DNA of 64,000 nt, taken from Spirulinaceae cyanobacterium SM2_1_0 (GTDB taxonomy: Bacteria; Cyanobacteriota; Cyanobacteriia; Cyanobacteriales; Spirulinaceae). Below, piece by piece: positions 29,842 to 39,676 of this stretch. The notes under the pieces are model-generated. The model saw only the letters and a program-made list of their open reading frames with translations. It did no database searches and was not told the DNA's origin. Each line of letters starts with the position of its first letter. Within the stretch, counting starts at the first letter, position 1. The position numbers and the translations under genes are program-made. The stretch is taken from assembly GCA_012031265.1 (NCBI GenBank), contig JAAUTY010000009.1, forward strand, positions 35,040 to 99,039, given 5' to 3'.

Positions 29842-30876
29842 GCGCCGAGCTTCCGCAACAATCCGGTCAGGAGTCGCGGCTTCTTGCAAGAGTTCCGGCA
29901 CTAGCCCCCGCTCGAGCACGAGGTTGGGGGGGGAAATGTGGGGAGCCTTGAAGTCGTAAATGCGGCGTGCGATCCACATCGTCAGCGGGTTGAGGCGGTA
30001 GAGGACGACTTGGGGCACATTGAGCAGGGCGATTTCTAAATTCACTGTCCCGGACTTGGCGATCGCCAAGTCACTGGCGGCAATCACCGCCAGGGCGTCG
30101 TCATCCACCAAGGTTGCTCGCAGCCCGTGCTCGGCGATCGCGGTCGCCACCGTCTCGCGGTAGCGGGATAGGGAGAGCGAGACGAGAAATTGCACATCGG
30201 GCAACTCAGCCTGCAAGCGGCGGGCCGCCGCGAAAATCGGCGGCAGCAGATGGCGTAGCTCCTGATGGCGGGAGGCGGGGAAAAGGGCGATCGCCGTCGT
30301 CTCTGGAGCCAGCCCAAAACGTGCCCGCGCCTCGGCTCGGCTCGGAGCCATCTGCACCCGGTCGAGGAGCGGATGCCCGACCCACTCCACCTCGACATCA
30401 TAGGTTTTGAAGTAGCTCGCCTCGCCGGGAAAGATGGCAATAATACGGTCGGTCATCTCGACTAAGCGGCGGGTCTGACCCGGCCAAGGACTCCAGACCC
30501 ACATCTGCGGCGCAATGTAGTAGGCAATCGGTAGATCAGAGTATTGGCGACGCGCATAGCGACCGAGGACGAGATTAGGGCCGATATAGTCGAGCAGCAC
30601 CATGACATCGGGCGGATTCGCGCGCAAATGCTGCTTGGCGCGGGTCTGGGCCCGCCAGGTCGGCCATACAAAGGGCAGTGATTCGATCAGGCCCATCGCC
30701 CCGATGCTCGTGGTGTTGGCCAGCAAGCGTGCTCCGGCGGCGGCCATGCGATCGCCCCCCAAAGCTACAACTTCCAAATCAATGCCCTGGGCCGCCGCCT
30801 GATGGTGTAGCGCCGAAACAAGCAGCGCGCCCTGAAGGTCACCGGACACCTCGCCCGTGCTGATAAATACCTGCAT
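29716..30876 (-). CDS. lpxB: Lipid-A-disaccharide synthase
   Basis: A 386-residue GT19 glycosyltransferase that joins UDP-2,3-diacylglucosamine and lipid X to the lipid A disaccharide on the inner membrane. The start MQVFISTGEVSGDLQGALLV and the conserved LPFVWPTW, DYIGPNL, YIAPQMWVW and SGTVNLEIAL stretches are family hallmarks. It follows lpxA by 12 bases in an operon. Length is normal. Confidence 0.95.
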   Translation of the reverse strand: MQVFISTGEVSGDLQGALLVSALHHQAAAQGIDLEVVALGGDRMAAAGARLLANTTSIGAMGLIESLPFVWPTWRAQTRAKQHLRANPPDVMVLLDYIGPNLVLGRYARRQYSDLPIAYYIAPQMWVWSPWPGQTRRLVEMTDRIIAIFPGEASYFKTYDVEVEWVGHPLLDRVQMAPSRAEARARFGLAPETTAIALFPASRHQELRHLLPPIFAAARRLQAELPDVQFLVSLSLSRYRETVATAIAEHGLRATLVDDDALAVIAASDLAIAKSGTVNLEIALLNVPQVVLYRLNPLTMWIARRIYDFKAPHISPPNLVLERGLVPELLQEAATPDRIVAEARRLLLEAEPRQTMLTGYTEMRRRLGEPGVAERTARTILTMAGR

Positions 30877-30888
30877 AATTTACTCGGT

Positions 30889-31680
30889 CTATTTCCCTGG
30901 CATCGGGCCGCGTCGGTCGGGGCCGGCGGAGGCACGCAAAAACTGTTGTAAGTGCTGGATGTGTTCGTTGTCAGCCAGCAGGTTGAGCTGATCGAGGGCG
31001 TCGTTGAGGGTATGACCCCCTCGGTAGAGGCTGCGAAAGGCTTTTTTCAAAATCCCCAAGTCGGTAGCCGTGAAACCGGCCCGCTTGAGGCCGATGGCAT
31101 TGAGGGAGCGGACACGCCCGGGGTTGCCCTCGACCAGCATATAGGGAGGCACATCACGATCAATGCGGCTCATCCCCCCCAACATCGCCAAGCGGCCGAT
31201 GTGGACGAATTGGTGAATGCCAAGCACACCGCCGACGACTACCTGCGATTCGATCTGCACGTGGCCGGCGAGGGCGACGCCATTGGCGATGACGATATTG
31301 TTCGCCAGTTGGCAATTGTGGGCGACGTGGGCGTAGGCCATCAACAAGTTATTGTCGCCGAGCACCGTTGCTTCGTCCTCGTCGGTAGCACGATTGACGG
31401 TGACGTATTCACGCAAGCGATTGCCATTGCCGATTTTGACCCAGCTTGCCGCCCCTTTGTATTTCAGGTCTTGAGGTTCAAGACCAATCGCCGCGCCGGG
31501 AAAGATGCGATTATCATTGCCAATCGCCGTTGGCCCTTCGATGACCGCATGAGCACCCACCGTCGTCCGCGCGCCGATCGTGACGCGATCGCCAATCACG
31601 GCGTAGGGGCCCAGCTCGACGGTGGGATGCAGTTCAGCACCGGGATGAATAACGGCTGTTGGGTGAATCAGCGTTTTCAA
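30889..31680 (-). CDS. lpxA: UDP-N-acetylglucosamine O-acyltransferase
   Basis: A 263-residue left-handed beta-helix enzyme performing the first step of lipid A synthesis, moving a hydroxyacyl chain from ACP to UDP-GlcNAc. Hexapeptide repeats start at IHPTAVIHPGAELHP; the catalytic histidine is in AHVAHNC near residue 117, and GIHQFVHIGRLAMLGGMSRI follows. The C-terminal helical domain is complete. It sits in the order lpxC-fabZ-lpxA-lpxB that is usual in cyanobacteria. Confidence 0.95.
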   Translation of the reverse strand: MKTLIHPTAVIHPGAELHPTVELGPYAVIGDRVTIGARTTVGAHAVIEGPTAIGNDNRIFPGAAIGLEPQDLKYKGAASWVKIGNGNRLREYVTVNRATDEDEATVLGDNNLLMAYAHVAHNCQLANNIVIANGVALAGHVQIESQVVVGGVLGIHQFVHIGRLAMLGGMSRIDRDVPPYMLVEGNPGRVRSLNAIGLKRAGFTATDLGILKKAFRSLYRGGHTLNDALDQLNLLADNEHIQHLQQFLRASAGPDRRGPMPGK

Positions 31681-31739
31681 GAGAGAAACTCCAGTAAATG
31701 CGGACTGGACGGTAGCAGATCAGCGTGATCGCAATCGGT

Positions 31740-32237
31740 TCAGTCAATCATTGAGAAGAGCATTTCGCCCTCAGCCACGAGCTGATCGTCCACTTCAGCC
31801 CAGCCTTGCATCTTCCCTAAACGACCGGGACGAAACTTCAACAGTTCCACCGTCATGACCAGGCGATCGCCCGGCACCACCGGGCGGCGGAAGCGAGCTT
31901 TATCGATGCCAGCGAACACGAAGAGACCATCGCTGCCCTCCATTTGCTTCAGCACCACCCCACCGACTTGTGCCATGGCTTCGACGATCAGCACGCCGGG
32001 CATCAGCGGCCGACCGGGGAAATGGCCTTGAAACTGCGGCTCGTTGATGGTGACATTCTTGATGCCGACCGCTTTTTCACCGGGGACATATTCAATGATC
32101 CGATCGACCAAGGCAAAGGGGTAGCGGTGCGGCAGCAGCATTTGCAGGTCGGGGATCTGTAGACAGACCGCTGTGTCGGCCTGGCCGTTCCTCGCATGGC
32201 GATCGCGCGGCTCAGTGGTGTTAGTTACAGTCGTCAT
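31740..32237 (-). CDS. fabZ: 3-hydroxyacyl-ACP dehydratase
   Basis: Hot-dog-fold dehydratase of fatty acid synthesis. The motifs [14 protein letters not shown] (catalytic His) and [20 protein letters not shown] (catalytic Glu) are present. I set the start at the ATG at 32237 ([14 protein letters not shown]), giving 165 residues; a longer frame to 32333 would overlap the end of lpxC. Placement between lpxC and lpxA couples hydroxyacyl-ACP partition between phospholipid and lipid A. Confidence 0.94.
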   Translation of the reverse strand: MTTVTNTTEPRDRHARNGQADTAVCLQIPDLQMLLPHRYPFALVDRIIEYVPGEKAVGIKNVTINEPQFQGHFPGRPLMPGVLIVEAMAQVGGVVLKQMEGSDGLFVFAGIDKARFRRPVVPGDRLVMTVELLKFRPGRLGKMQGWAEVDDQLVAEGEMLFSMID

Positions 32238-32280
32238 CGGTTCACTACTCTCAAACTCGCGAGTTCCAGGACTGAGGACG

Positions 32281-33144
32281 TTAGCACGAACGTACCATCT
32301 CACGCGCTTGCAGCTCGCGAGCCAGTTGCACATGCAAGCGATGGCTCGCCTTGTAGGCCAGAATGTGCGCCTGCGGAAATCGACCGAGTAAGCTAATGTC
32401 CCCTACTAAGTCTAAGAGTTTATGACGGACTGGTTCATTTGCAAATCTCAAAGGGGGATTCAACCAGTCGTGCTCGTCACAAACCAGAGCATTGTCAAGG
32501 CTGCCCCCAGCGATCAGTCCGGCTTGGCGCAACTGCTCGATTTGGTCAGCAAACCCGAAGGTACGAGCCGGGGCGATGTTGGTCGCAAAGTCTTCCTGGG
32601 CAGGCGTCCAGCTCTGCCATTGCTTGCCGATCGCCGGATAGGGAAAATCGATGCCGTAGGTGAAGCGCGTTTCCGGAGCAGGCATGGCGATGACAAAGGC
32701 GTCACCCGCTTGCACCGTTACGGGTTCGGTCACCACCAGCGGCGGGTTTGGCGCCGCAGCGGCAATTTCAGTGAGACCGACGGTGGCGATCGCCTCAACC
32801 CACTCCCGCGCCGAGCCATCCAGCAACGGCACCTCCGGCCCATCAATTTCAATCCGCGCACAATCAACACGGCTCGCCGCCAGGGCCGCGAGCAGATGCT
32901 CAACGGTGCGGACTTGGGTACCAGACGCGGCTAGCTCGGTGGATAACTGCGTCTCGGCGACGGTGGTTAAATTTGCCCGCAGGCGCGGCGCGTCTGGCTG
33001 ATCCAGACGAATAAAGTAGCGCCCCTCAGCCGCTGCTGCCGGCTGCACCCGGACGGTGACATCGGCCCCGGAGTGTAGCCCGACCCCGGCGCGCTCAAAA
33101 CCGGCCGCGAGCGTTTGGAGACATTGACCCTGTTTGCCCATCAT
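32281..33144 (-). CDS. lpxC: UDP-3-O-acyl-N-acetylglucosamine deacetylase
   Basis: A 287-residue zinc amidase, the committed step of lipid A synthesis. GVGLHSG opens the family fold; the first zinc histidine is in TVEHLLAAL and the second pair lies in [10 protein letters not shown] (His and Asp). Length is normal for cyanobacteria. The start is MM at 33144 or one codon later. It is followed by fabZ after about 43 bases. Confidence 0.95.
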   Translation of the reverse strand: MMGKQGQCLQTLAAGFERAGVGLHSGADVTVRVQPAAAAEGRYFIRLDQPDAPRLRANLTTVAETQLSTELAASGTQVRTVEHLLAALAASRVDCARIEIDGPEVPLLDGSAREWVEAIATVGLTEIAAAAPNPPLVVTEPVTVQAGDAFVIAMPAPETRFTYGIDFPYPAIGKQWQSWTPAQEDFATNIAPARTFGFADQIEQLRQAGLIAGGSLDNALVCDEHDWLNPPLRFANEPVRHKLLDLVGDISLLGRFPQAHILAYKASHRLHVQLARELQAREMVRSC

Positions 33145-33235
33145 CTTGCCTAACCAGTACCCGCTTCAGGCGGTTGAACCGCTATCTACAGTGTGGCATG
33201 CGCATGGTAGCTGGCGGGTTACGAGTTCCCGTCCG

Positions 33236-35764
33236 TTAGAAGCGCTCGCCAATGCCGAAGTGAATGCGACTGTCACCGCGATCATTGAAGCCGAAGTCGA
33301 TGCGGATCGGGCCGATGGGCGACTGCACGCGCACCCCCAAGCCGTAGCCAAGACCGCTGCCCGGCTTGTTGCGGATGCCGGCCGGGTTGCCCGGTACATC
33401 ATCGCCAGTGCCGATGTCGGTGCCGTAGTCCACGAACACTGCCCCACTGAGGAAGGCCAGTACCGGGAAACGATATTCCACCGTCGCTTGGAGATAGGAG
33501 CGGCCGGCACCAACATCCCCCTCGCCGTAGCCACGCACCGACTCCGCGCCGCCGAGGCTAAAGGCTTCATAGGGCGGTAATTCACCAATAATCGTGCCAC
33601 CCTGCACGTTGAAGGCGAGCGTCTGCGGGGCTTCTTCGTCGTTGGTGAAGTTGATCCAGTCCACCGGGATGAAGTAGCTGTAGCTGGCGCGCACGCGGTT
33701 GAAGACGATCTGACCGGCACCGATTGGCAGGGTCTGATCCATGCCCAGGCGCAGCGCGGAGCCAGAAGTGGGTCGCAGGCGGTCATTGCGTTTGTCGTAG
33801 AACGCGCCAAATTGCAGCGTTGTCAAGATGTCCTGACCGTTCGGTGTCGCTGCCAGCAGATTGCCCTCGCTGTCGCGGGGACTGAGGTTGCCGTCAGCAT
33901 CACGGATGGAGATGCCTTGGTAGGAGAAGCCTGCTGAGAGCGTCCAGTCGGAGCGACTGAGGGGATCGGGGTCGAGCGGCCGCGTGAAGGTGATGCCGCC
34001 GCCGGTGCGGACGATACGCGGGCGATCGCCATTCGGGAGCCGCACTTCGGGGTCGCCCCGGTCGAAGATCAGGGAAATCGTCTGCCGCCGGAAGGCATTG
34101 ACAGTATAGGCGGTGCGGTAGGGGTCACCGCCAATCCAGGGGTCGGTAAAGCTGAGATCGAAGAGGAGATCGCGGAAGCCACCCTGAATCTCAGCGGCAA
34201 TCGCTTGGTTATTGCCCCCGAGGTTGCGCTGCTGGAAGCTGAGCGTCCCGAACAGACCCGTTGCGGAGCTGATCCCGGCCCCGGCGGCGATCGAGCCGGT
34301 GCGTCCTTCCTGCACCTCAACATTAACGATGACCTGGCTAGGATCTTCCCCCGGCGAGAAGGAGAGGCGCGCGTCTTCAAATAATCCCAGACCAAAAACA
34401 CGCTGCAAATCAGCCTGGGCTGTTTCCCGACGAAAGACGGTGCCCGGTGCGAGCCGCATTTCGCGGGTGATGATGAAGGGACGGGTGCGACCGTCTACTT
34501 CTTCGCCCTCTTCGTTAAGGTAGCGGACGCGCACATCTTCAATGATGCCCTCCGCAACCTGCAAAGTTACCGTACCATCCGGGGAGATATTGGGGCTGCC
34601 GATGACCTGCGCCAAGTCGAGGCCCTCGCCCTGATACCACTCGTTCAGATCGACGACGCGATCCTGGAAGTCGCGCAGGTTCAGGGTCTCGCCATAGGCT
34701 GGGCCGAAGATGCGTTCAATCTCGGCCTCTGGAACCGCTGTTTCTGTCCCAGCCGGTTGCGTCTGGATCACCACGCGCCGCAACACTGGGTTGGGCTGCA
34801 CCGCAAAGGTGATCCGCACGCCGAGGGGGGTGTCTTCAGGAACTTGTGTGACATTGGCGAAGAAGCCCGTGGCGAAGATGGCGTTGACATCTTCCTGGAG
34901 CTGGGCACGGGTGGTGGTGCGACCGGGGCGCGTTTCGATAGCGTTGTAGACAATATCTTCCAGTTCGGGGGTCAGCCCGTCGCCCTGCACTATGACTTCG
35001 GCGACGAGCACGCGCGGCTCCGGCTCATCGGGGGGAGCAGTTGGGATTTCGTCACTATCGAGGAGCGGGGGCGGAGCATCGGCTGGCGGCAGCTCTTGAC
35101 CAAAATCCTCACCGGGTTGCTCGCGATCAGTGGGGCTGAGATCCGTGGGTTGTGGTTCCGCTGCGTCGGGTTCTAGGGGGGTGAGCTCGAGTTCTTCGTT
35201 GCTCTGGCTGAGCCAGTCCGTGGCTGGCGCTGGGGCTGGCGTTGGATTAGGGGGAGCGAGCGTGAGGGGGGCAAACTCCAGTTCTCCGTCACTCTGGCTG
35301 AGCCAATCGCGGCTGAGGCGATCGCCCTCGTTCAGCTCGACCTCAGCCAAAGTCGGGGTCACCAGTGGGGTCGCGGGGTGCTCCGGTGTAAAAGTCCAGG
35401 CTGGGGTGTCGGTCTCCAGACGCGAGGCGAGTTGGTGAGCGCGCTCCAGATCCTGGGGAAAGGCTGAATCAGCAAAATCCTCGCTATCCACTGCTCTCCA
35501 GGTCTGCTCATCCAGCGGCAACCCGGGCGTGCTCGCTGAGGCCAATGGTGACTCCGCCCAGAAGGTCGCGGGATCGCCTGAACCCGTGCCGGTTTCCCAG
35601 CCTAGCGGCTCGGCACGGTCGTCGGCCCACCAACTGCGATTCGTGGTGAACCGGCTCGGAGTCTGCCCCCAAGCCGCACCGGACAGACCGAGGGTCGCGG
35701 AGGCTGTCAACAGCGCGATCGCGACAGGAGATAAACGTAGACTTTGATTTTTCAGCACAACCAC
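33236..35764 (-). CDS. bamA: BamA/Omp85 outer-membrane assembly protein
   Basis: An 842-residue Omp85 protein that inserts beta-barrels into the outer membrane. A signal peptide (VAIALLTASATLGLSGAAWG) is followed by a long acidic, proline-rich low-complexity region to about residue 245, containing two DWLSQS repeats, then three POTRA domains and a 16-strand barrel with the lock loop GGAESVRGYGEGDVG and a C-terminal aromatic (HFGIGERF). The start is GTG at 35764, or a second GTG at 35758. Three POTRAs are typical for cyanobacteria. It leads the lpxC operon. Confidence 0.93.
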   Translation of the reverse strand: MVVLKNQSLRLSPVAIALLTASATLGLSGAAWGQTPSRFTTNRSWWADDRAEPLGWETGTGSGDPATFWAESPLASASTPGLPLDEQTWRAVDSEDFADSAFPQDLERAHQLASRLETDTPAWTFTPEHPATPLVTPTLAEVELNEGDRLSRDWLSQSDGELEFAPLTLAPPNPTPAPAPATDWLSQSNEELELTPLEPDAAEPQPTDLSPTDREQPGEDFGQELPPADAPPPLLDSDEIPTAPPDEPEPRVLVAEVIVQGDGLTPELEDIVYNAIETRPGRTTTRAQLQEDVNAIFATGFFANVTQVPEDTPLGVRITFAVQPNPVLRRVVIQTQPAGTETAVPEAEIERIFGPAYGETLNLRDFQDRVVDLNEWYQGEGLDLAQVIGSPNISPDGTVTLQVAEGIIEDVRVRYLNEEGEEVDGRTRPFIITREMRLAPGTVFRRETAQADLQRVFGLGLFEDARLSFSPGEDPSQVIVNVEVQEGRTGSIAAGAGISSATGLFGTLSFQQRNLGGNNQAIAAEIQGGFRDLLFDLSFTDPWIGGDPYRTAYTVNAFRRQTISLIFDRGDPEVRLPNGDRPRIVRTGGGITFTRPLDPDPLSRSDWTLSAGFSYQGISIRDADGNLSPRDSEGNLLAATPNGQDILTTLQFGAFYDKRNDRLRPTSGSALRLGMDQTLPIGAGQIVFNRVRASYSYFIPVDWINFTNDEEAPQTLAFNVQGGTIIGELPPYEAFSLGGAESVRGYGEGDVGAGRSYLQATVEYRFPVLAFLSGAVFVDYGTDIGTGDDVPGNPAGIRNKPGSGLGYGLGVRVQSPIGPIRIDFGFNDRGDSRIHFGIGERF

Positions 35765-35809
35765 ACACCAACAAAAAAGAGAGCGCTCGCGATCGCCAAG
35801 CCAGCACTA

Positions 35810-36541
35810 TTAGCCATCACCAGACTGAGCCACAGCCAAGACCCGCTCACGGATCTGCTGATAAGCGGCCTCGACATGACCGAGATCGTGACGAAAGCGA
35901 TCCTTGTCCAGCACCCGACGCTGCGGATCGGTTTCAGCGCGATCCCACAACCGACAGGTATCGGGACTGATTTCATCGGCCAGCAAGAGCTGAGCGTCTG
36001 AATCCAGTCCAAATTCCAGTTTGAAGTCTACCAGAGTAATTTCGCATTGCTCAAAAAACTCGCGTAAGTGACGGTTAATCACCAGGGTTAGGTTCCGTAA
36101 TTGCTCGAGTTGTTCTGGGGTGGCTAACTCAAGCAGCAAGAGGCGATCGCGAGTCAGCAGCGGATCACCGAGGGCATCATTTTTGTAATAGAACTCAACG
36201 AGCGGCTCCGGCAGCACTTGCCCCAGCGGCAACCCGGTCTGCTTGCAGAGGCTGCCAGCCGCGATGTTGCGGGCTACCACTTCCAGCGGTAGGATTTTCA
36301 CGGCGCGTACTAGCATCTCGGTCGGCGCGGTCTGTTCGAGAAAATGGGTCGCAATCCCCCGCGTCGCCAACCAGCGGAAAATTGCCGCCGATACGGTGCA
36401 GTTCACTTCCCCTTTGCCGATAATCTGCCCGCGTTTTTGGGCATTGAAGGCAGTCGCATCGTCCTTGAAAACGGTGCGCAGCACGTCTGGAGCCTCGGTT
36501 TGGTAGAGGATTTTGGCTTTGCCTTCGTAGAGTTGGGTCAT
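35810..36541 (-). CDS. purC: Phosphoribosylaminoimidazole-succinocarboxamide synthase
   Basis: SAICAR synthetase of purine synthesis. The start MTQLYEGKAKILYQTEAPD at 36541 (preceded by another Met at 36544) is standard; the frame extends to 36580 but those residues are not family-like. GDPLLTRDRLLLLELATPEQ and LVDFKLEFGLDSDAQLLLADE are conserved. Product about 243 residues. Its position before bamA is common among cyanobacteria. Confidence 0.95.
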   Translation of the reverse strand: MTQLYEGKAKILYQTEAPDVLRTVFKDDATAFNAQKRGQIIGKGEVNCTVSAAIFRWLATRGIATHFLEQTAPTEMLVRAVKILPLEVVARNIAAGSLCKQTGLPLGQVLPEPLVEFYYKNDALGDPLLTRDRLLLLELATPEQLEQLRNLTLVINRHLREFFEQCEITLVDFKLEFGLDSDAQLLLADEISPDTCRLWDRAETDPQRRVLDKDRFRHDLGHVEAAYQQIRERVLAVAQSGDG

Positions 36542-36544
36542 CAT

Positions 36545-36991
36545 ATGCAGTTGACTCAGGCGAGCGGCAGTCATGGACAAGCTGTACTGGTTTGATGGTC
36601 ACAAGCGCAGCCGTAGATGCTGATTGTGCCCGTTGCCAAACCCAACTAGCGATACACAGCGCCGATGGTGAATCCGGCATGATCGTCAGTGAATGGGACA
36701 GTGTGCCGCTCGGTTGTCGCGATCAATGTATCTGTAAGGCTTGAGCCTTATGTTCAAAAATCTGGGGTCAGATCGCCATCAACAATCCGTGGACGATTCG
36801 GCCACCAGCGAGTGCGTCCCCTCGGTACAATAGGAACCTAGTATAGTCTTGTTTGAGTGCTGCCTTGGCGATCATGGTAATGATGTAGTCGGGCAGGCGA
36901 TCGCGAGTCAGCTATGAGGTCGAGCTGGAGGCGGTTTCGGGGGCTTTACTAGGGGCAGTAAGCATTCGGGTGGAAGCACAGAGGTTTCAGC
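36545..36991. other. Intergenic region between divergent purC and the DUF7219-like gene
   Basis: About 450 bases without a gene I can support. TATAGT at about 36843 in TAGGAACCTAGTATAGTC is the best -10 candidate for the rightward gene; no matching -35 was obvious. Two HIP1 octamers lie near the right end. Confidence 0.4.
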
Positions 36992-37258
36992 ATGGCAGCG
37001 GACGACCAGACTCGGCAGGAGCGCGAGCAATTTCTCTACCCGCGCAGCGCCTATCGCGGTGATTTTACCCCGAGTAATTTGATGTTCAATGCCAATTTGC
37101 AGGAGTTTGCCCAGCGGGTGAACTACATCTGCAACTTGGAAACGGCGGGTAAACTCGCTCCCAGCGAAGCCTACGAACAAATCAAAGACCTCTGGCAGCA
37201 ACTCCAGCGCAGCCGTGACGAACTCGATACCCCACCGCCAGATGTTGAGCTGAGCTAG
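36992..37258 (+). CDS. Conserved cyanobacterial protein (DUF7219-like)
   Basis: An 88-residue soluble protein: REQFLYPRSAYRGDFTPSNL and NANLQEFAQRVNYICNLETA are conserved among cyanobacteria as I recall, and the family has been called DUF7219; no function is known. The start ATG at 36992 has AGAGG eight bases upstream. It precedes two small genes on the same strand by about 90 bases. Confidence 0.7.
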   Translation: MAADDQTRQEREQFLYPRSAYRGDFTPSNLMFNANLQEFAQRVNYICNLETAGKLAPSEAYEQIKDLWQQLQRSRDELDTPPPDVELS

Positions 37259-37346
37259 CGGTTCGTGCCGTGGCTGACCCGGAAATCGGATTACACTGAC
37301 AAGGGTAACTTTGGTGGTTGTGCGATCTCTACGGGTTATTTCTAGA

Positions 37347-37508
37347 ATGATGCAACTCTTTCGTCAATACATTGCGCCAGTGTTGGTGGTGCTGATTTTC
37401 CTGGTAGCGTTGCTGGCCGTCAGTGCACGGATTTTCCTGCCTAATGATCTGGCAGCTCCTGCGCCCGTCAGCCAGATGATTGAATTCAAGGGAGCCATGC
37501 ATGGCTGA
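37347..37508 (+). CDS. Single-span membrane micro-protein
   Basis: A 53-residue protein with one membrane segment (IAPVLVVLIFLVALLAVSARI) and a short acidic C-terminal part. Its last eight bases overlap the start of the GNAT gene (ATGCATGGCTGA), implying translational coupling. Start at ATG ATG 37347; the frame goes further upstream to 37311 but lacks a better start. Function unknown. Confidence 0.7.
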   Translation: MMQLFRQYIAPVLVVLIFLVALLAVSARIFLPNDLAAPAPVSQMIEFKGAMHG

Positions 37509-37971
37509 AGCGGCGATCGCGTTGCCAGCGGACTATGCTTGGCAGCGCGGCAAGGCGGGCGATCGCGCCGCGCTGTTAGCCGTCATGGAACGGGCTTATC
37601 GCGAGCAGTTTCCCGCCCAGAGTCACTTTGGACATCTCGAGGCCACAGTCGTCAGCTATTTCTCATCGGCCACACCGCTCTGGTGGCTGCTCACGGCGGC
37701 GACACCGGTCGGTTGTCTTTGGCTCGGCCAAGCGGTCGATCAGGTCAGTGGTGATCGCTACACCCACATTTTTCTGCTCTATGTCCAGCCGCCGCACCGC
37801 CGTCGCGGCTTGGGCACGGCGCTGCTACACCAGGCGGAAACTTGGGCACGGGCACAGGGCGATCGCCAACTGGGCCTGCACGTTTTTAGCGCCAACCGTC
37901 CGGCGCGCACCTTTTATCAACAACATGGCTGCGAAACTCAGTCCCTTTTGATGGTAAAAAGGCTAGTATGA
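37501..37971 (+). CDS. GNAT-family acetyltransferase
   Basis: A 156-residue N-acetyltransferase. The acetyl-CoA pyrophosphate loop is HRRRGLGTALLHQA near residue 100, followed by LGLHVFSANRPARTFYQQHG, the usual end of the fold. The substrate is unknown. The start ATG at 37501 (MAEAAIALPADYAW) is preceded by AGGGAG within the end of the upstream micro-protein gene. Confidence 0.85.
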   Translation: MAEAAIALPADYAWQRGKAGDRAALLAVMERAYREQFPAQSHFGHLEATVVSYFSSATPLWWLLTAATPVGCLWLGQAVDQVSGDRYTHIFLLYVQPPHRRRGLGTALLHQAETWARAQGDRQLGLHVFSANRPARTFYQQHGCETQSLLMVKRLV

Positions 37972-38041
37972 CCCGAACGGCAAGCATCGGCTAGGGGCGA
38001 GCGGCGGGCTTGCGACTGGTGGTAGCGAGCCGGTACGCCTA

Positions 38042-38785
38042 ATGAATCAGCACGATGACCTGAGCATTCTCGATAGCGAGTTCGAGAGTCCGCTCGACGC
38101 CCTCCCAGAACCTGAATCTGCCCCGGTCCCTGATGTCGAGGCGATGCTCGCCTTGCTGACGGCTCCGGAACCGCAGCAGCGCATCATTGCGGCGCGGGCT
38201 TTTTGTGAGCTTCAGGATGCGCGAGCGATACCCCAGTTGATTCGCCTACTCAACGATGTCTGTCCGCTGGTGCGTGTCAGTGCTGCCTATGGACTCGGCC
38301 GTAATCCCAGCCCGACGGCGGTTTTGCCGCTGATTGCACAATATGAGCAGGATTGGAATGGCTATGTACGTAAGGGCCTAGTTTGGGCGATGGGGAACTG
38401 TCGCGATCGCCGCACGCTCCCTGTCCTGACGCGCGCCCTCCAGCACGACATCGCGGCGGTGCGCCTTTGGGCGGCGAGCGGTTTGGCGCAGCTTGCTCAT
38501 CTCGAGTATGAAGACATCATTGTCGCTATCCCACCCTTGATTGCCAGCCTGCGCCAAGATGCGATCGCCGCTGTCCGCAGCAACTGCGCTTGGTCGCTGG
38601 GCCGCCTCTGTCGTGAGCTGCCCTCAAATGTGGTCTATGCCACGGCGATTGACGCGCTCCTCGAAACCCTGGTGGAAGATGCCGATCTCGGTGTGACTGA
38701 GGATGCCAAAGCGGCACTGCTGAGCGTCGGTGATCCGCGCGGCCTGCAAGCGATTGAGGAACTGGAACTCGAGGGCTTGGTCTGA
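38042..38785 (+). CDS. HEAT-repeat protein
   Basis: A 247-residue all-helical protein with an acidic N-terminal 35 residues and then about five HEAT-like repeats, for example DARAIPQLIRLLNDVCPLVR and DRRTLPVLTRALQHDIAAVR. In cyanobacteria such repeats occur in phycobilin lyases and in adaptor proteins; no lyase feature is clear here, so I call only the fold. Start ATG at 38042. Confidence 0.85.
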   Translation: MNQHDDLSILDSEFESPLDALPEPESAPVPDVEAMLALLTAPEPQQRIIAARAFCELQDARAIPQLIRLLNDVCPLVRVSAAYGLGRNPSPTAVLPLIAQYEQDWNGYVRKGLVWAMGNCRDRRTLPVLTRALQHDIAAVRLWAASGLAQLAHLEYEDIIVAIPPLIASLRQDAIAAVRSNCAWSLGRLCRELPSNVVYATAIDALLETLVEDADLGVTEDAKAALLSVGDPRGLQAIEELELEGLV

Positions 38786-38813
38786 TATAAATCCGGTATC
38801 TATCCCCCCCAAA

Positions 38814-38850
38814 CCCCAGCCCTCACCCCAGCCTGGGGTGAGGGCTGGGG
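38814..38850. repeat. Perfect 18-bp-arm palindrome
   Basis: CCCCAGCCCTCACCCCAG, one base, then its exact complement CTGGGGTGAGGGCTGGGG. It follows the HEAT gene by 28 bases without a T-run. This resembles the dispersed GC-rich palindromes of cyanobacteria and could end transcription between the HEAT gene and dcd. Confidence 0.75.
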
Positions 38851-38991
38851 ATGAGGGATACAATGCTTGGGTTCGGAGAACAGGGCTTGGTTTGAGGGGC
38901 GATCGCCAACCCAAATTTTTTCGGGGCACTCGTCCCCACTCCCGGCTTGTCCAAGCTAAGCTAAGAGGTCGGAGTTGGGCAAAAGGCGTCC

Positions 38992-39573
38992 GTGATTCAA
39001 AACGATACTTGGATTAGTCAACAAGCCGTGCGCGGCATGATTGAGCCGTTTGAACCGAAGCTGGTACGGCGCATTGAGGATTTTGCAGTCATTTCCTACG
39101 GTCTGAGCAGCTTTGGCTACGATATCCGCCTCTCACCGCTAGAATTCCGCGTTTTTCGCCATATTCCCGGCACAGTTGTTGACCCCAAGCAGTTCAATCC
39201 TGATAATCTCGAACCGGTCAAGCGCCATGCTGACAGCAATGGTGAGTTCTTCATTTTACCCGCTCACTCCTACGGTCTCGGCGTGGCGCTGGAACGGCTG
39301 GATGTACCCGACAACATCACCGTGCTTTGCATCGGCAAATCGACCTACGCTCGTGTCGGCCTGATTGCCAACCTGACCCCGGCTGAAGCAGGTTGGCGGG
39401 GTCACCTCACCCTCGAGTTTTCCAACTCCTCCAGTGCTGACTGCCGCATCTATGCCAACGAAGGTGTGGTGCAACTGCTGTTCCTCGCCGGTGAACCCTG
39501 CGAAGTCACCTATCAGCAACGGCGCGGTAAGTACCAAGATCAGCCTGAGCAGGTGATTTTTTCGCGGGTTTGA
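38992..39573 (+). CDS. dcd: dCTP deaminase
   Basis: A 193-residue trimeric enzyme that deaminates dCTP to dUTP for thymidylate synthesis. Family motifs SSFGYDIRLSPLEFRVF, CIGKSTYARVGLI and PAEAGWRGHLTLEFSN (catalytic Glu) are present. The start is GTG at 38992 (MIQNDTWISQQAVRGMIEP). Length is normal. Confidence 0.94.
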   Translation: MIQNDTWISQQAVRGMIEPFEPKLVRRIEDFAVISYGLSSFGYDIRLSPLEFRVFRHIPGTVVDPKQFNPDNLEPVKRHADSNGEFFILPAHSYGLGVALERLDVPDNITVLCIGKSTYARVGLIANLTPAEAGWRGHLTLEFSNSSSADCRIYANEGVVQLLFLAGEPCEVTYQQRRGKYQDQPEQVIFSRV

Positions 39574-39676
39574 CGCCACTGTTGCTCGCGTCCAATACTC
39601 ACAGTTGTTGGTATGAGGTTGGGGTCTGTCGTCAGTTGCCCCGAGCAGGCTGACCCATTTTGATGGGGTTGTGTTC

